Below are positions 1-12,274 of a stretch of DNA of 64,000 bases, piece by piece. The stretch is from Hyphomonas sp. Mor2 (GTDB lineage Bacteria > Pseudomonadota > Alphaproteobacteria > Caulobacterales > Hyphomonadaceae), in the NCBI RefSeq assembly GCF_001854405.1, contig NZ_CP017718.1:2294001-2358000 (forward strand), in the 5' to 3' direction. The notes under the pieces were generated by a model. The model was given only the letters and a program-made list of their open reading frames with translations, was not told the origin of the DNA and searched no databases. A program made the position numbers and the translations under genes. Numbering within the stretch: position 1 is the first letter of the stretch; each line of letters opens with the position of its first letter.

Positions 1-162
1 CGCGATGCCCTGACGCTCTCGAATGAGCGCCTGCGCGAAATCACCGATTTGATGCACCGAATGAAGCACATGTCGGAAGAATCAGCCGCCGCCGCCCAGC
101 GCGATATACAGCCGCACGACACGCGCCCCGTTCAACTCAGATCCCGGATGAAAGTGGTTTAA
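1..162 (+). CDS. C-terminal end of a flagellar-cluster protein (DUF6468-like), partial
   Basis: The frame is open from the window edge to a TAA at 160-162, giving 53 visible residues rich in Glu, Arg, His and Met with no membrane segment. The fragment is too short for a firm family call. In many alphaproteobacteria a DUF6468 protein lies directly before the MotE-like gene in the flagellar cluster, and the next gene here starts only 3 bases after this stop, so I infer that family from position. Translational coupling with the next gene is likely. Confidence 0.5.
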   Translation, partial: RDALTLSNERLREITDLMHRMKHMSEESAAAAQRDIQPHDTRPVQLRSRMKVV

Positions 163-165
163 GGC

Positions 166-795
166 ATGGTGGCGAAAGCGGCTAATCGAACCAATGTCCT
201 GCTCACCCTGGGTGTGCTGTTCACCGTCGCCGCCGCATCGCGCCTGGTGCCCAGCAGTGTCGCATCCCCGGGCGGCGCAGAACCGGTGTCCACCGCCGCC
301 TCAAGTGCGCTCGCGGTTGCAGCAGTGACGCCGGAACACACGCCCGTGCGATCAAAATTGACCGATATTACCGGACAGATCTGCTTCTCTGACGAGATGG
401 CCGACGCTCTGGCGGCAGACCAGCTGCGCCTGTCCACCGAAACCAACAAGCTGAACGCACGCGAGCTCGAACTCGAGGCCTGGGCGACGGAGCTTGAGCA
501 AACCCGTGCAGATCTCAGCACCCTGCAAGCCACACTCGATACGCGCTGGCAGGATATGCAGGCCTTCGCCAGTGAAGATCTGCAGCATCTGGCGCAGATG
601 TATGGCGCAATGAAACCGGATCAGGCTGCAATCATATTCAATCAGATGGATCCGGGATTCGCGGCCGGATTCCTGCGCCTGCTGAACAGCGAACAAGCCG
701 GTCTGATCATGGCCAATATGGAGTCCCAGCAGGCCTATATTGTCAGCGTCCGCCTGGCGAGCCTCAACGAAGATTTGCGACGCGACGACTCCTAG
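166..795 (+). CDS. motE: MotE-like flagellar protein (MgtE-N-like domain)
   Basis: The 209-residue protein has one N-terminal membrane segment (about residues 11-27), a low-complexity Ala/Ser/Pro linker, a helical coiled-coil stretch (about 85-130) and a C-terminal region (about 140-200) with the 'MYGAMKPDQAAIIFNQMDP' pattern of the MgtE intracellular N domain. This is the layout of MotE, a periplasmic chaperone for the flagellar MotC protein in rhizobia, so a role at the motor is inferred from family. It follows the previous flagellar-type gene by 3 bases and is probably the last gene of that operon. The N-terminal membrane segment could also act as a signal peptide. Confidence 0.75.
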   Translation: MVAKAANRTNVLLTLGVLFTVAAASRLVPSSVASPGGAEPVSTAASSALAVAAVTPEHTPVRSKLTDITGQICFSDEMADALAADQLRLSTETNKLNARELELEAWATELEQTRADLSTLQATLDTRWQDMQAFASEDLQHLAQMYGAMKPDQAAIIFNQMDPGFAAGFLRLLNSEQAGLIMANMESQQAYIVSVRLASLNEDLRRDDS

Positions 796-888
796 AGCGC
801 GAGTGCTCTGCTCAATAATCAACTTTAAATAGTATTTGGCCCGGTTCTTGCCTTAACCATTCCGATTGGTAAACGGCAGGTTAATCTG

Positions 889-1284
889 ATGGCACTTGGC
901 AATTCCGGCACGTCGATTCGAATCCGGCGGCAGACCTGGATCACGCGCGACGATTTGAAGGCAAATCGCGACTGGATCTATGTCTATGGCGACAATGTCA
1001 AACGCGACGGCCGCCGCGGTCTGGCGCGGGAAATGCGAGGTGAACCCAATGCCCACGCCATCTCCGTCAGCTGGGGCCCGTTCGATCCTTTCCTGCCGGA
1101 AACCTTGGACGAAGCGAAGCGCGTGATCCATCGCGACCTCGCCGCTCTGGCCACACGCGGCGCAGATTGCGTGATCTGGCCGATGGCCGGAATCGTTCCT
1201 GAATTCCTGACCATGCCAGACGAGCTGTATCAGTATCTACGCCGCGAGGCGCGTCGGCTCCTTCGGGTCAAAGATCCCGTTTAG
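889..1284 (+). CDS. Conserved DUF7831-like protein of unknown function
   Basis: 131 residues, soluble, with no signal peptide. The core 'IYVYGDNVKRDGRRGLAREMRGEPNA' region (about residues 31-56; key residues Y, G-D-N and R-G-E-P-N-A) resembles a family common in phages and bacteria where 'FGDN...G.GGQA.EMRGEPNA' recurs, which I recall as DUF7831. A second conserved patch is 'CVIWPMAGI'. No enzymatic role is known to me. The gene stands alone: 93 bases after motE and 100 bases before the diguanylate cyclase. The start at 889 has a weak AGG 8-10 bases upstream. Confidence 0.6.
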   Translation: MALGNSGTSIRIRRQTWITRDDLKANRDWIYVYGDNVKRDGRRGLAREMRGEPNAHAISVSWGPFDPFLPETLDEAKRVIHRDLAALATRGADCVIWPMAGIVPEFLTMPDELYQYLRREARRLLRVKDPV

Positions 1285-1384
1285 CCACGCGATCCGAAGC
1301 CCCGCAGCCTCAATCCAGCGCAGTTAACATTAATTAAAACAACCTAGAGTAGATTCATCCGGATGACATATTCTGGAGATCCAA

Positions 1385-2458
1385 ATGCAGGCCGCGGTCA
1401 AAGAACAAGTCCCTGAGCAGAGCCCAGCGCCGCAACCCAACGAACGTTCGCTGATTTTCCGCCGTTGCAAGGCGGCATTTCAGGAAATCCAGAAGCACGG
1501 CACACCGCCGGATCCGACAACCTATGCGCTGTGGTACGCCTATGTGGCTCGCACGCCGCCTGCGGTAACGGTCGCGGTCGACAAACTTCTCGCCAGCGGC
1601 CGCGCTCTTGATCGCTATGAGCTGGCGGAAATCCACCGGGAGTTTCTCGCTGACAATAGCGCTGACGCCGCGCAAGAAGCGATCGGCAAGGAGTTTGAAG
1701 AGAGCATTCAGGATGTCTCCGAACTGATCAAATCCGGCATGTCCCAGAATGCTGAATTCTGCTCCACCCTGCACGGCATCGAAACCTCGACGCAGAAGCA
1801 GGATGCCAATGGCGACTTCAAGGCTATGCTGTCGCAACTGGTCAGCGAAAGCCTCAAAATGGCCGAAGCCTCTTCCCGCCTCAGCCAGGGTCTTCTGCAG
1901 ACGCAGGAACGGGTCAAGAAACTGAATGATGAGCTCGAACAGGCGCGCAAGCAGAGCATGCTCGATCCCCTGACCGCGGTCTGCAACCGCCGGGCCTTTG
2001 AAGATCGCATGAACTGGCAGATCGAGGATGCGCGCGAGAATGGGTCAACCTTCTGCCTCGTGCTGGCGGATCTGGATGAATTCAAACGCGTCAACGACAC
2101 TTATGGTCACCAGACCGGAGATGAAGTCCTGAAGAAATTCGCCTCGCTTCTGTTCGAACACACCAAGGGACAGGATCTTGTGGCCCGCTATGGCGGTGAT
2201 GAGTTTGCGATCATCCTGCCGAATATCGAGATCACCTCGGCTTACAATCTGATGGTCTCGATCAAGCACAAGTTTGAAGGCACGCGCATGCCCAGCAATT
2301 CCGGTCACGCCGGTCTCGCCTCAGCGACGGCCTCATTCGGGATCAGCGGCTACAAGGATCGCCGCTCTTCCGAAGATATGGTGGCGGGCGCAGACACCGC
2401 GCTCAGCCGGGCGAAGACGACAGGCCGCAACCGCGTCTGCGCCGAAGGGCTCTCATAA
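1385..2458 (+). CDS. Diguanylate cyclase (GGDEF), DgcB-like layout
   Basis: 357-residue soluble protein. Residues 1-185 are helical, with an 'LWYAYV' patch near 49-54 and a predicted coiled coil (about 150-192). The C-terminal GGDEF domain spans about 193-355, with the signature GGDEF at 270-274 and the substrate-binding 'DLDEFKRVNDTYGH' near 229-242. The active site is complete, so synthesis of c-di-GMP from two GTP is expected. The usual inhibitory RxxD site just before the signature reads K-G-Q-D (261-264), so product inhibition may be weak or absent. No phosphodiesterase EAL domain is present. The coiled-coil/GGDEF arrangement recalls Caulobacter DgcB, which acts in motility and attachment; the nearby flagellar genes fit, but the equivalence is not proven. 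Confidence 0.88.
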   Translation: MQAAVKEQVPEQSPAPQPNERSLIFRRCKAAFQEIQKHGTPPDPTTYALWYAYVARTPPAVTVAVDKLLASGRALDRYELAEIHREFLADNSADAAQEAIGKEFEESIQDVSELIKSGMSQNAEFCSTLHGIETSTQKQDANGDFKAMLSQLVSESLKMAEASSRLSQGLLQTQERVKKLNDELEQARKQSMLDPLTAVCNRRAFEDRMNWQIEDARENGSTFCLVLADLDEFKRVNDTYGHQTGDEVLKKFASLLFEHTKGQDLVARYGGDEFAIILPNIEITSAYNLMVSIKHKFEGTRMPSNSGHAGLASATASFGISGYKDRRSSEDMVAGADTALSRAKTTGRNRVCAEGLS

Positions 2459-2607
2459 AGCAGTCGCACGCGCTGCACGTCAGCCAGACCCTGTCCTGCC
2501 TCGCCACGGACCCGTGAACCGAACAGAGCTGGCACAGCCTTTACCTCGGCGCTGTTTTGGCCTTATTGCCGATCGTGACAGACCCAATCTTCAAAGTGAG
2601 CTGACCC

Positions 2608-3048
2608 ATGCAATGGCAAGTCTATCTTTCCGGCGAAATCCATACGGACTGGCGCGACCAGATCATCGCTGGCGCGAAAGCCAATCATCTCGATATCGTT
2701 TTCACCTCGGCCAATACCCATCATGAGAGCAGCGATGCGGCCGGCGACGTGCTCGGCAAGCCGGACGATGATTTCTGGCGAGACCACCAGTCGGCCAAGG
2801 TCAATTCGCTGCGGATCAAGACCCTGATCCAGAAATGCGACATCGCGGTGATCCGGTTTGGCGACAAGTACAAGCAATGGAATGCCGCGTTCGACGCCGG
2901 TCAGTGCGCTGCCCTCGGCAAGCCCTACATCACCCTGCATGACGAGAACATCGTCCACGCCCTGAAGGAAGTCGACGGCGCAGCATCAGGTTGGGCAAAG
3001 ACACCGGATCAGGTGGTCGAGATCCTGAAATACACGCTGGGGAAATAG
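2608..3048 (+). CDS. YtoQ family protein
   Basis: 146 residues matching the YtoQ family end to end: it begins 'MQWQVYLSGEIHTDWRD', has the 'FTSANTHHESSDAAG' block, and 'CDIAVIRFGDKYKQWNAAFDAG' before the C-terminus. YtoQ proteins are related to nucleoside 2-deoxyribosyltransferases, but their reaction is not established to my knowledge. There is no signal peptide. The GTGAGCTGACC upstream gives a modest ribosome site. The gene stands alone between the cyclase and the minus-strand initiator tRNA. Confidence 0.85.
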   Translation: MQWQVYLSGEIHTDWRDQIIAGAKANHLDIVFTSANTHHESSDAAGDVLGKPDDDFWRDHQSAKVNSLRIKTLIQKCDIAVIRFGDKYKQWNAAFDAGQCAALGKPYITLHDENIVHALKEVDGAASGWAKTPDQVVEILKYTLGK

Positions 3049-3064
3049 GCGCCCAAAAGAAAAC

Positions 3065-3091
3065 CCCCGAAAAGGAAGACCTTTTCAGGGG
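3065..3091 (-). terminator. Terminator downstream of tRNA-fMet
   Basis: An inverted repeat (GAAAAG at 3069-3074 with CTTTTC at 3081-3086, extended by CCCC/GGGG with one bulged A) forms a hairpin. Read on the minus strand it is followed by a T-rich GTTTTCTTTT run, so it best serves the tRNA on that strand. On the plus strand the following bases are only CTTAATT, so it would be a weaker stop for ytoQ. Confidence 0.7.
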
Positions 3092-3097
3092 CTTAAT

Positions 3098-3174
<77 letters not shown>

Positions 3175-3280
3175 TCAAGGCGCTGTAGGTATGCCTTAAG
3201 CGGGTGAGCGTCAACCCTATGAAACGCCGGACACTGCTATAAACAGAAGGAAAATTGCATTCCTCGAATGGACTTGGATA

Positions 3281-4537
3281 ATGGCCGAAACAGCGCTTGA
3301 ACTTTTTCAGCGTGCGGAGCAGTTGAACACCGAAGGTGACCTCGCTGCCGCACGGAATTTTCTGAGACAATCGGCTGAGCTCGGGCACGTCCCAGCGACA
3401 TTTCGCCTGGCCATCTCCGAGGCTGCGGGGCTTGGCGGACCGCGTGATCGCGCGGCTGCGGAAGCGCGTTTTGCCAATATTGCTCCAGATTATCCTCCCG
3501 CTCGCATGGCGCATTGCGTGGCACGTGCGGCGGGCTGGTCGGGAGCGGAAAACTGGGCCGGCGCCGTCGCACTTGAAATAGAATATGCCAAAAGCGGCGA
3601 CTCGGCAGCGCTCATTGATCTCGCCCTGCTCTGCCTGTTGCGCCAGGCCCCTGACAGCGAACGATTTGCGCAGGCATTGTTCGCCAGCGCTCTGTCCAAG
3701 GGAGCGACCTTTGCAGCCCCGGCCCTGATGCGTTTGCATACCATGCGGGGAGAGCGTTTTGTGGTGCCGGACAGAATGCTCAAAGCCCTGGAACAGGCGA
3801 GCTATCTTCCCATTGGTCAGATTGAGCGGACCGCCAAATCTCAAAACAAACCACCCTCACGGCCAGCCGCAGCGCCCGGCTGGGACACGCTTCAGACGCT
3901 TCTGTCGACACCCCCTGCAGGCTGGCTGGATATGCCAGGTGAGCCGCTGGCACCGGAGGTTTCTGCCACATCCTGGACGCAGGCCGTGCATCCTTGTGTG
4001 TGTGACTTTGTCGCCGCCTATGCCGCGCCCATGCTGGTCCCGGCCGAAATTCAGGACGCGGTGACCGGCGCCCCGGTCCTGCATCCGATACGCAAAGCCC
4101 TACATGCCCGGATAGCGTCCTATCGCCAGACCCTCGCCATACATGCCCTCGAGCGGATCATGACAGCGCGCGCCGGCCAGCCCTGGCGCCATGGTGAGCG
4201 ATTGACCGTCCTGTTCTACAAACAAGGCGATCGCTACGCACCGCATGCCGATTACTTCGCAGAGGACACAGAGGAAGACACCTACCATATGGAAGAATCC
4301 GGCCAGCGGGTGGCGACCACGCTCGTCTCTCTGCATGCGGCCGAGCGCGGCGGCGCGACGCATTTCCCTCATCTCGACAAAAGTTGGAATGGCACGACCG
4401 GAGACATTCTGACCTTCCGAAATCTCAAGGATGACGGCGCGCCAAATCCCCTCAGTCTGCATGAAGGTCAGGTCGTGGAGACGGGCTGGAAGACATTGGC
4501 CAGCCTGTGGATTCGCGAGCGCGATTATTGGGGCTAG
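3281..4537 (+). CDS. SEL1-like repeat plus prolyl 4-hydroxylase-type 2OG-Fe(II) oxygenase
   Basis: 418 residues. The N-terminal ~180 are helical with SEL1/TPR-like repeats (for example 'AARNFLRQSAELGHVPATFRLA'). The C-terminal ~200 form a prolyl 4-hydroxylase alpha-type dioxygenase fold with the iron ligands H322-x-D324 and H394 and the 2-oxoglutarate lysine K404, plus 'GGATHFPHLD'. It should hydroxylate a peptidyl substrate using O2 and 2-oxoglutarate in the cytoplasm; no signal peptide is seen. The repeats probably present or select the partner protein. Convergent with the ligase gene that ends 17 bases away. Substrate unknown. Confidence 0.85.
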   Translation: MAETALELFQRAEQLNTEGDLAAARNFLRQSAELGHVPATFRLAISEAAGLGGPRDRAAAEARFANIAPDYPPARMAHCVARAAGWSGAENWAGAVALEIEYAKSGDSAALIDLALLCLLRQAPDSERFAQALFASALSKGATFAAPALMRLHTMRGERFVVPDRMLKALEQASYLPIGQIERTAKSQNKPPSRPAAAPGWDTLQTLLSTPPAGWLDMPGEPLAPEVSATSWTQAVHPCVCDFVAAYAAPMLVPAEIQDAVTGAPVLHPIRKALHARIASYRQTLAIHALERIMTARAGQPWRHGERLTVLFYKQGDRYAPHADYFAEDTEEDTYHMEESGQRVATTLVSLHAAERGGATHFPHLDKSWNGTTGDILTFRNLKDDGAPNPLSLHEGQVVETGWKTLASLWIRERDYWG

Positions 4538-4553
4538 ACGTTCGCCTCCCGGC

Positions 4554-5684
4554 TCAGGGCAAATCTGCGGCCGTTTCTGTGACCAGCCAGTCGACCACGC
4601 TCTTGAGCGCTTCTTCCTGGTCAGCGCCGTCCGCTCTGGCCTCGGCGAAGACGCTCAGCTGATTACAAGCGCTGGTGCCGCGGTCGAGAATGGTGCGGGC
4701 ATGTTGCACTTCAGCAAAGCAACCCAGCGCGCGGGCCTCTTCTTCCAGGGTACCGATCAGCTCCTCGATCAGGACCGGATAGGCGACCTGTTCCCCTCGG
4801 CTGAGATCGATCAGGCCGCGGGTGACGCCATAGCGCTGGGCCCGCCAGCGGTTCTCGTCCATCAACATGCGCGGATAGATGCGCCAGCGTTGATTACGTT
4901 GGCGCAGGCGGATCAGCATGCGCAGAATGCTCTGATAGAGCGCGGCGATACAGATCGCGTCTTCAAGCCGGGTGCAGACATCAGTGATGCGCATTTCCAG
5001 GGTCGGGAAGCGAGCGCTGGGTCGCAGATCCCACCAGATCTTGGAACTGTCTTCCAGCGCGCCGGCTTTGATCATGCGATCAACCATGCGTTCATACTCA
5101 GAGAAGCTCTCGAATCGATCAGGGATGCCGGTGCGCGGCATGGAATCGAAAATGCCCAGCCGGGCGCATTTCATCCCCATTTCATGCCCGACCCAGAACG
5201 GCGATGAGGTCGACAGCGCCAGCAGATGCGGCAGGAAGTAACGCGCCTGGTTCATCAGGTCGATGCGCGTGTCCGGATCCTCGATGCCGGCATGGACATG
5301 CATTCCGCAAATCAGCATGCGGCGGATAATGCCCTGCAAGTCCTGATCGAGCATATGATAGCGCGGCGCGTCCGTATGCTTCTGCTCTTCCCACTCGCCA
5401 AACGGATGCGTTGAGGCTGCCATGAGCCGCATACCGCACTTTTCTGCGTTTCGAATCAATGTCTTACGAAGCGCGGTCAGGTGCGTGCGCACCTCAGCAA
5501 TATTGGCGCAGACCGGCGTCCCGATCTCAACCTGGCAGCGCAGGAATTCCGGCGTGACACGTTCACCGAGTGCCTCACGGCACGATTGCATGAATTCCGG
5601 CGGCGGTTCGACCACAAGATCGCGGGTCTCCGGATCAACCAGCAGATATTCTTCTTCGACGCCTAGCGTGAGCGATGGGATCAT
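4554..5684 (-). CDS. ybdK: YbdK-type carboxylate-amine ligase (GCS2 family)
   Basis: 376 residues of the glutamate-cysteine ligase 2 family. Visible hallmarks are the N-terminal 'LGVEEEYLLVDPET' (about 7-20), 'CGMHVHAGIED' (126-136) and 'WWDLRPSARFPTLEMRITD' (217-235), which carry the metal/ATP-binding acidic and histidine residues. E. coli YbdK has weak gamma-glutamylcysteine synthetase activity, but the true substrates of the family are largely unknown, so I call only an ATP-dependent amide-bond ligase. It lies 39 bases after the N-formylglutamate amidohydrolase gene on the same strand, so the two are probably co-transcribed. ATG start at 5682-5684. Confidence 0.88.
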   Translation of the reverse strand: MIPSLTLGVEEEYLLVDPETRDLVVEPPPEFMQSCREALGERVTPEFLRCQVEIGTPVCANIAEVRTHLTALRKTLIRNAEKCGMRLMAASTHPFGEWEEQKHTDAPRYHMLDQDLQGIIRRMLICGMHVHAGIEDPDTRIDLMNQARYFLPHLLALSTSSPFWVGHEMGMKCARLGIFDSMPRTGIPDRFESFSEYERMVDRMIKAGALEDSSKIWWDLRPSARFPTLEMRITDVCTRLEDAICIAALYQSILRMLIRLRQRNQRWRIYPRMLMDENRWRAQRYGVTRGLIDLSRGEQVAYPVLIEELIGTLEEEARALGCFAEVQHARTILDRGTSACNQLSVFAEARADGADQEEALKSVVDWLVTETAADLP

Positions 5685-5723
5685 GGCGCAGCAGCTCCTC
5701 TCTTCGGGATCTGCGCAGCCAGT

Positions 5724-6464
5724 CTATGTCGGCAGCAAGGATGTCAGAGCAGGCCCCAGTTTCCCAGCCATGCGATCCACGTCTTGATCATTGGATATCA
5801 GGTCCTGACGAACTTCAAGAGTAATGTGGCGCAGACCGCGCGGGCCGACATGCCGGTCGACCGAGTAATTGAACACACGCGCGTCATAAGGTTGATTGTC
5901 GCCAACCACATAATCAGTGGTGTCTGCCATCGCCGCCATGAACTGGCGCGCGCTTGTCTCATCCTCGCGCCATAGCAGACCCATATGCCACGGCCGGACC
6001 TGCGCATCGCCGATCAGACGCGGGGTGAAGGAGTGCACCGACAGGATGAGCGGATCTTCATGGTCGCGGCAAACCTGATCCAGCGCCAGCTCGAGCTGTT
6101 CGTGATAGGGCTGGTGATAGGCTTCGATCCGCTGATGGCGATCGGCGGCGCTGAGCCCCTGATTGCCGGGGATGGGAATGCGGTCGGCTTCACCCGGGAT
6201 CAGGTCAACCTTGTCGAGCGAGCGATTGGGATCGATCAGCAGACGCGAAAACTGACAGAACAGCGCCTTGCCTCGCAGCTGCCTTGCCAGGGCGAGCCCC
6301 AACGCACCGGCGCCAATGTCCCAGCCAATATGGGTCGCCAAAACATCCTCAGGCAGGCCGAGATCGTCATAGGCAGGCGGGATTGTGTTGCTTGCATGAT
6401 CAACAAAAACGAAAATCGGCGCGTCGCCGCCATCATAGGTCCGGGATACGGGGAACTCAGTCAT
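5724..6464 (-). CDS. N-formylglutamate amidohydrolase family protein
   Basis: 246 residues from the ATG at 6462-6464; an in-frame start 42 bases further upstream would add a hydrophobic leader without family support. Conserved features are 'FVDHASNTIPP' (20-30), 'DPNRS' (78-82) and 'ILSVHSFTPRL' (140-150), which supply the metal-binding residues of this zinc amidohydrolase family. HutG-like members cleave N-formyl-glutamate in histidine breakdown, but no hut genes are near. The adjacent YbdK-type ligase suggests instead a pathway that makes or trims a gamma-glutamyl or amino-acid amide. Upstream gene of the two-gene unit. Confidence 0.85.
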   Translation of the reverse strand: MTEFPVSRTYDGGDAPIFVFVDHASNTIPPAYDDLGLPEDVLATHIGWDIGAGALGLALARQLRGKALFCQFSRLLIDPNRSLDKVDLIPGEADRIPIPGNQGLSAADRHQRIEAYHQPYHEQLELALDQVCRDHEDPLILSVHSFTPRLIGDAQVRPWHMGLLWREDETSARQFMAAMADTTDYVVGDNQPYDARVFNYSVDRHVGPRGLRHITLEVRQDLISNDQDVDRMAGKLGPALTSLLPT

Positions 6465-6550
6465 GACAGAGGCATAGGACAAGCAGCCGGAAATGGGGAG
6501 CGACAAGAACAGCGCAGCTGTGCGCTTTGCGGAACCAGAAATTCAGGCAC

Positions 6551-6577
6551 AAAAAAAGCCCGGCAGAGCCGGGCTTC
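6551..6577 (-). terminator. rrn operon terminator
   Basis: On the minus strand AAGCCCGGC, a short loop and GCCGGGCTT form a G+C-rich hairpin followed directly by a run of seven T. It lies about 70 bases past the 3' end of 5S rRNA and is a standard intrinsic terminator for the rrn transcript. Confidence 0.88.
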
Positions 6578-6645
6578 GTTTGTCTCACCAGCAAGCTGGC
6601 AAGTTTGTTCGGGAAGATGTCTGTTTTGCTTCGCTAGCTTTTGCT

Positions 6646-6763
6646 GACCCGGCAGCGACTTACTCTCCCGCGCCTTAAGACGCAGTACCATCAGCGCTAG
6701 GGGACTTAACGGCCGAGTTCGGGATGGGATCGGGTGGGGAACCCCCGCCATAACCACCGGGTC
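6646..6763 (-). rRNA. rrf: 5S ribosomal RNA
   Basis: About 118 bases. The ends pair (GACCCGG at 6646-6652 with CCGGGTC at 6757-6763), and the interior has conserved 5S blocks such as 'cgagttcgggatggga' on the plus strand. The flanks extend the helix (GCTAGC near 6634 with GCTAGC near 6770), a long processing stem typical of RNase III maturation. Last rRNA gene of the operon. Ends are estimated from the helix. Confidence 0.95.
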
Positions 6764-6879
6764 GGCGAAAGCTAGCAAAGTAAAGAAACCAAAATGACCG
6801 CAGATTTTGTTGTAAATTCTGGGATGTTTCTGATCTTCAAGCCGTATGAGGCGTTCACCACCACACACGAGTTTCTAAA
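6764..6879 (-). other. 23S-5S intergenic spacer
   Basis: A 116-base transcribed spacer. It contains half of the 5S processing stem at its start and no tRNA or reading frame that I can support. Confidence 0.75.
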
Positions 6880-9655
<2,776 letters not shown>

Positions 9656-9934
9656 TAATAGAAACTCATGTGCAGAGGTGAACGCCCCGTACTAGACGGT
9701 TCGTCACCCATACAAATGGGTTTCTGATCAGACATTGTTGGTTTCTTTAACAGACTGACCCTTTATGACAGGCTCACCTCGTTACTCCATCCGGTTAGTG
9801 AGGAGCTTGCTGTCGATGAACAGCGAGGCGGATCAATCTTCCCTTACGTTTACAAACATCCTGGAGACACGCTCCAGAAACTTAGACACTTTCTTCATTT
9901 GCTAAGCGGTTTTGACGCTAACCAACCACCAAAA
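9656..9934 (-). other. tRNA-Ala to 23S spacer
   Basis: A 279-base transcribed spacer. It should hold the 23S 5' processing stem; I see no coding sequence, tRNA or repeat worth calling in it. Confidence 0.7.
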
Positions 9935-10010
9935 TGGTGGAGCCTAGCGGGATCGAACCGCTGACCTCCTGAATGCAAATCAGGCGCTCTCCCAGCTGAG
10001 CTAAGGCCCC
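9935..10010 (-). tRNA. tRNA-Ala (TGC)
   Basis: A 76-base tRNA with encoded CCA at 9935-9937 and anticodon TGC in a perfect anticodon arm. The acceptor stem has the G3-U70 wobble pair, the identity element for alanyl-tRNA synthetase. It occupies the normal second position in the 16S-23S spacer, 8 bases after tRNA-Ile in transcription order. Confidence 0.97.
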
Positions 10011-10018
10011 GAAAAGGG

Positions 10019-10095
<77 letters not shown>

Positions 10096-10260
10096 CAATT
10101 ATAGGCTGCCCGGTAGCACCAGGCTGTGTGTCTGCCAACCGGCTAGACACAGCAAATGAAGGAAGAGAAACGAAGACGGCACAAACAACCGCATAGTTTT
10201 TGCTGGTCAAAGCCAGCTGTCTTTGAACGTTGCCATAGAGCGTGAGCCCAAATGACAAAC

Positions 10261-11720
<1,460 letters not shown>

Positions 11721-11890
11721 GAATTGACTTCTGACGATGCGTCATATGCTCCAGGAAAATGGAGCGACGCCTAGCTGTAAAGCTTGTTTACGTTTTGACG
11801 AGAAACCCTTGCACAAAATCACTACCGGCCGAGGCCGATATTTTGTGAAGGTATTTCTTTTTGAAACGCAAATCGTCATAGTCATTATGT

Positions 11891-11905
11891 GGTCCTAAAA
11901 GGACC
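11891..11905 (-). other. Short leader hairpin
   Basis: Perfect 6-base inverted repeat GGTCCT/AGGACC around AAA in the rrn leader. No T-run follows on either strand, so it is more likely RNA structure than a terminator. Confidence 0.45.
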
Positions 11906-11950
11906 GCAAGTCGCCTATGCCGCCTGCGTTTCTCTTCCTAATTCCTGCGA

Positions 11951-11982
11951 TGTCAAACAGCTGGGCCGAAGCCCGTTTCGGC
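11951..11982 (-). promoter_or_regulatory. boxB-boxA-like antitermination signal in the rrn leader
   Basis: On the minus strand a hairpin (GCCGAA/TTCGGC, 11965-11982) is followed after two bases by AGCTGTTTGACA (11951-11962), which matches the boxA consensus TGCTCTTTRACA at most positions. A boxB-like hairpin followed by boxA is the layout bound by the NusB-NusE antitermination complex in rrn leaders. The assignment rests on pattern and position only. Confidence 0.5.
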
Positions 11983-12019
11983 GTCTGGAGCAAGGCGCCC
12001 CGTCGACCGGAAGTGGCGG

Positions 12020-12047
12020 CTTATACAGCCACCGAATTTTGCGTCAA
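12020..12047 (-). promoter_or_regulatory. Candidate rrn promoter P3
   Basis: Minus-strand TTGACG (12042-12047), a 16-base spacer, and TATAAG (12020-12025). Closest promoter to 16S and the only one of the three not followed by the 44-base leader module. The -35 TTGACG form is common at alphaproteobacterial housekeeping promoters. Confidence 0.65.
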
Positions 12048-12123
12048 CACCCTTTTTCCGACTTTCTGCAGAGCGATTTCAGCGAACTGAAAAACCCCTG
12101 ATTTTGAGCCGAAAAGTTCCCTC

Positions 12124-12167
12124 GAGCCGTTTGACCGGCCCCAGTGAGAGAGGCATTTCCGTGAAGC
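12124..12167 (-). repeat. rrn leader module, copy A (after P2)
   Basis: Near-identical partner of 12275-12317. Read on the plus strand both start GAGCCGTTT, then G or C, then ACCGGCCCCA, and end with AGGCATT...GAAGC; only a 7-8 base middle differs. On the minus strand each begins at the predicted transcript start and contains a GCCG/CGGC hairpin. Confidence 0.75.
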
Positions 12168-12172
12168 GCCGG

Positions 12173-12201
12173 TCTCTACAGACCTGCCCTCACCCCGTCA
12201 A
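12173..12201 (-). promoter_or_regulatory. Candidate rrn promoter P2
   Basis: Minus-strand TTGACG (12196-12201), a 17-base spacer, and TAGAGA (12173-12178). The predicted start falls at the first base of leader module copy A. Confidence 0.6.
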
Positions 12202-12274
12202 CACCGTTTCTCACCAAAACTGCAGAAAAGGTTGCAAACGCAACTTTCCGTATTTTTGGCGACGCAAAGCCGTT

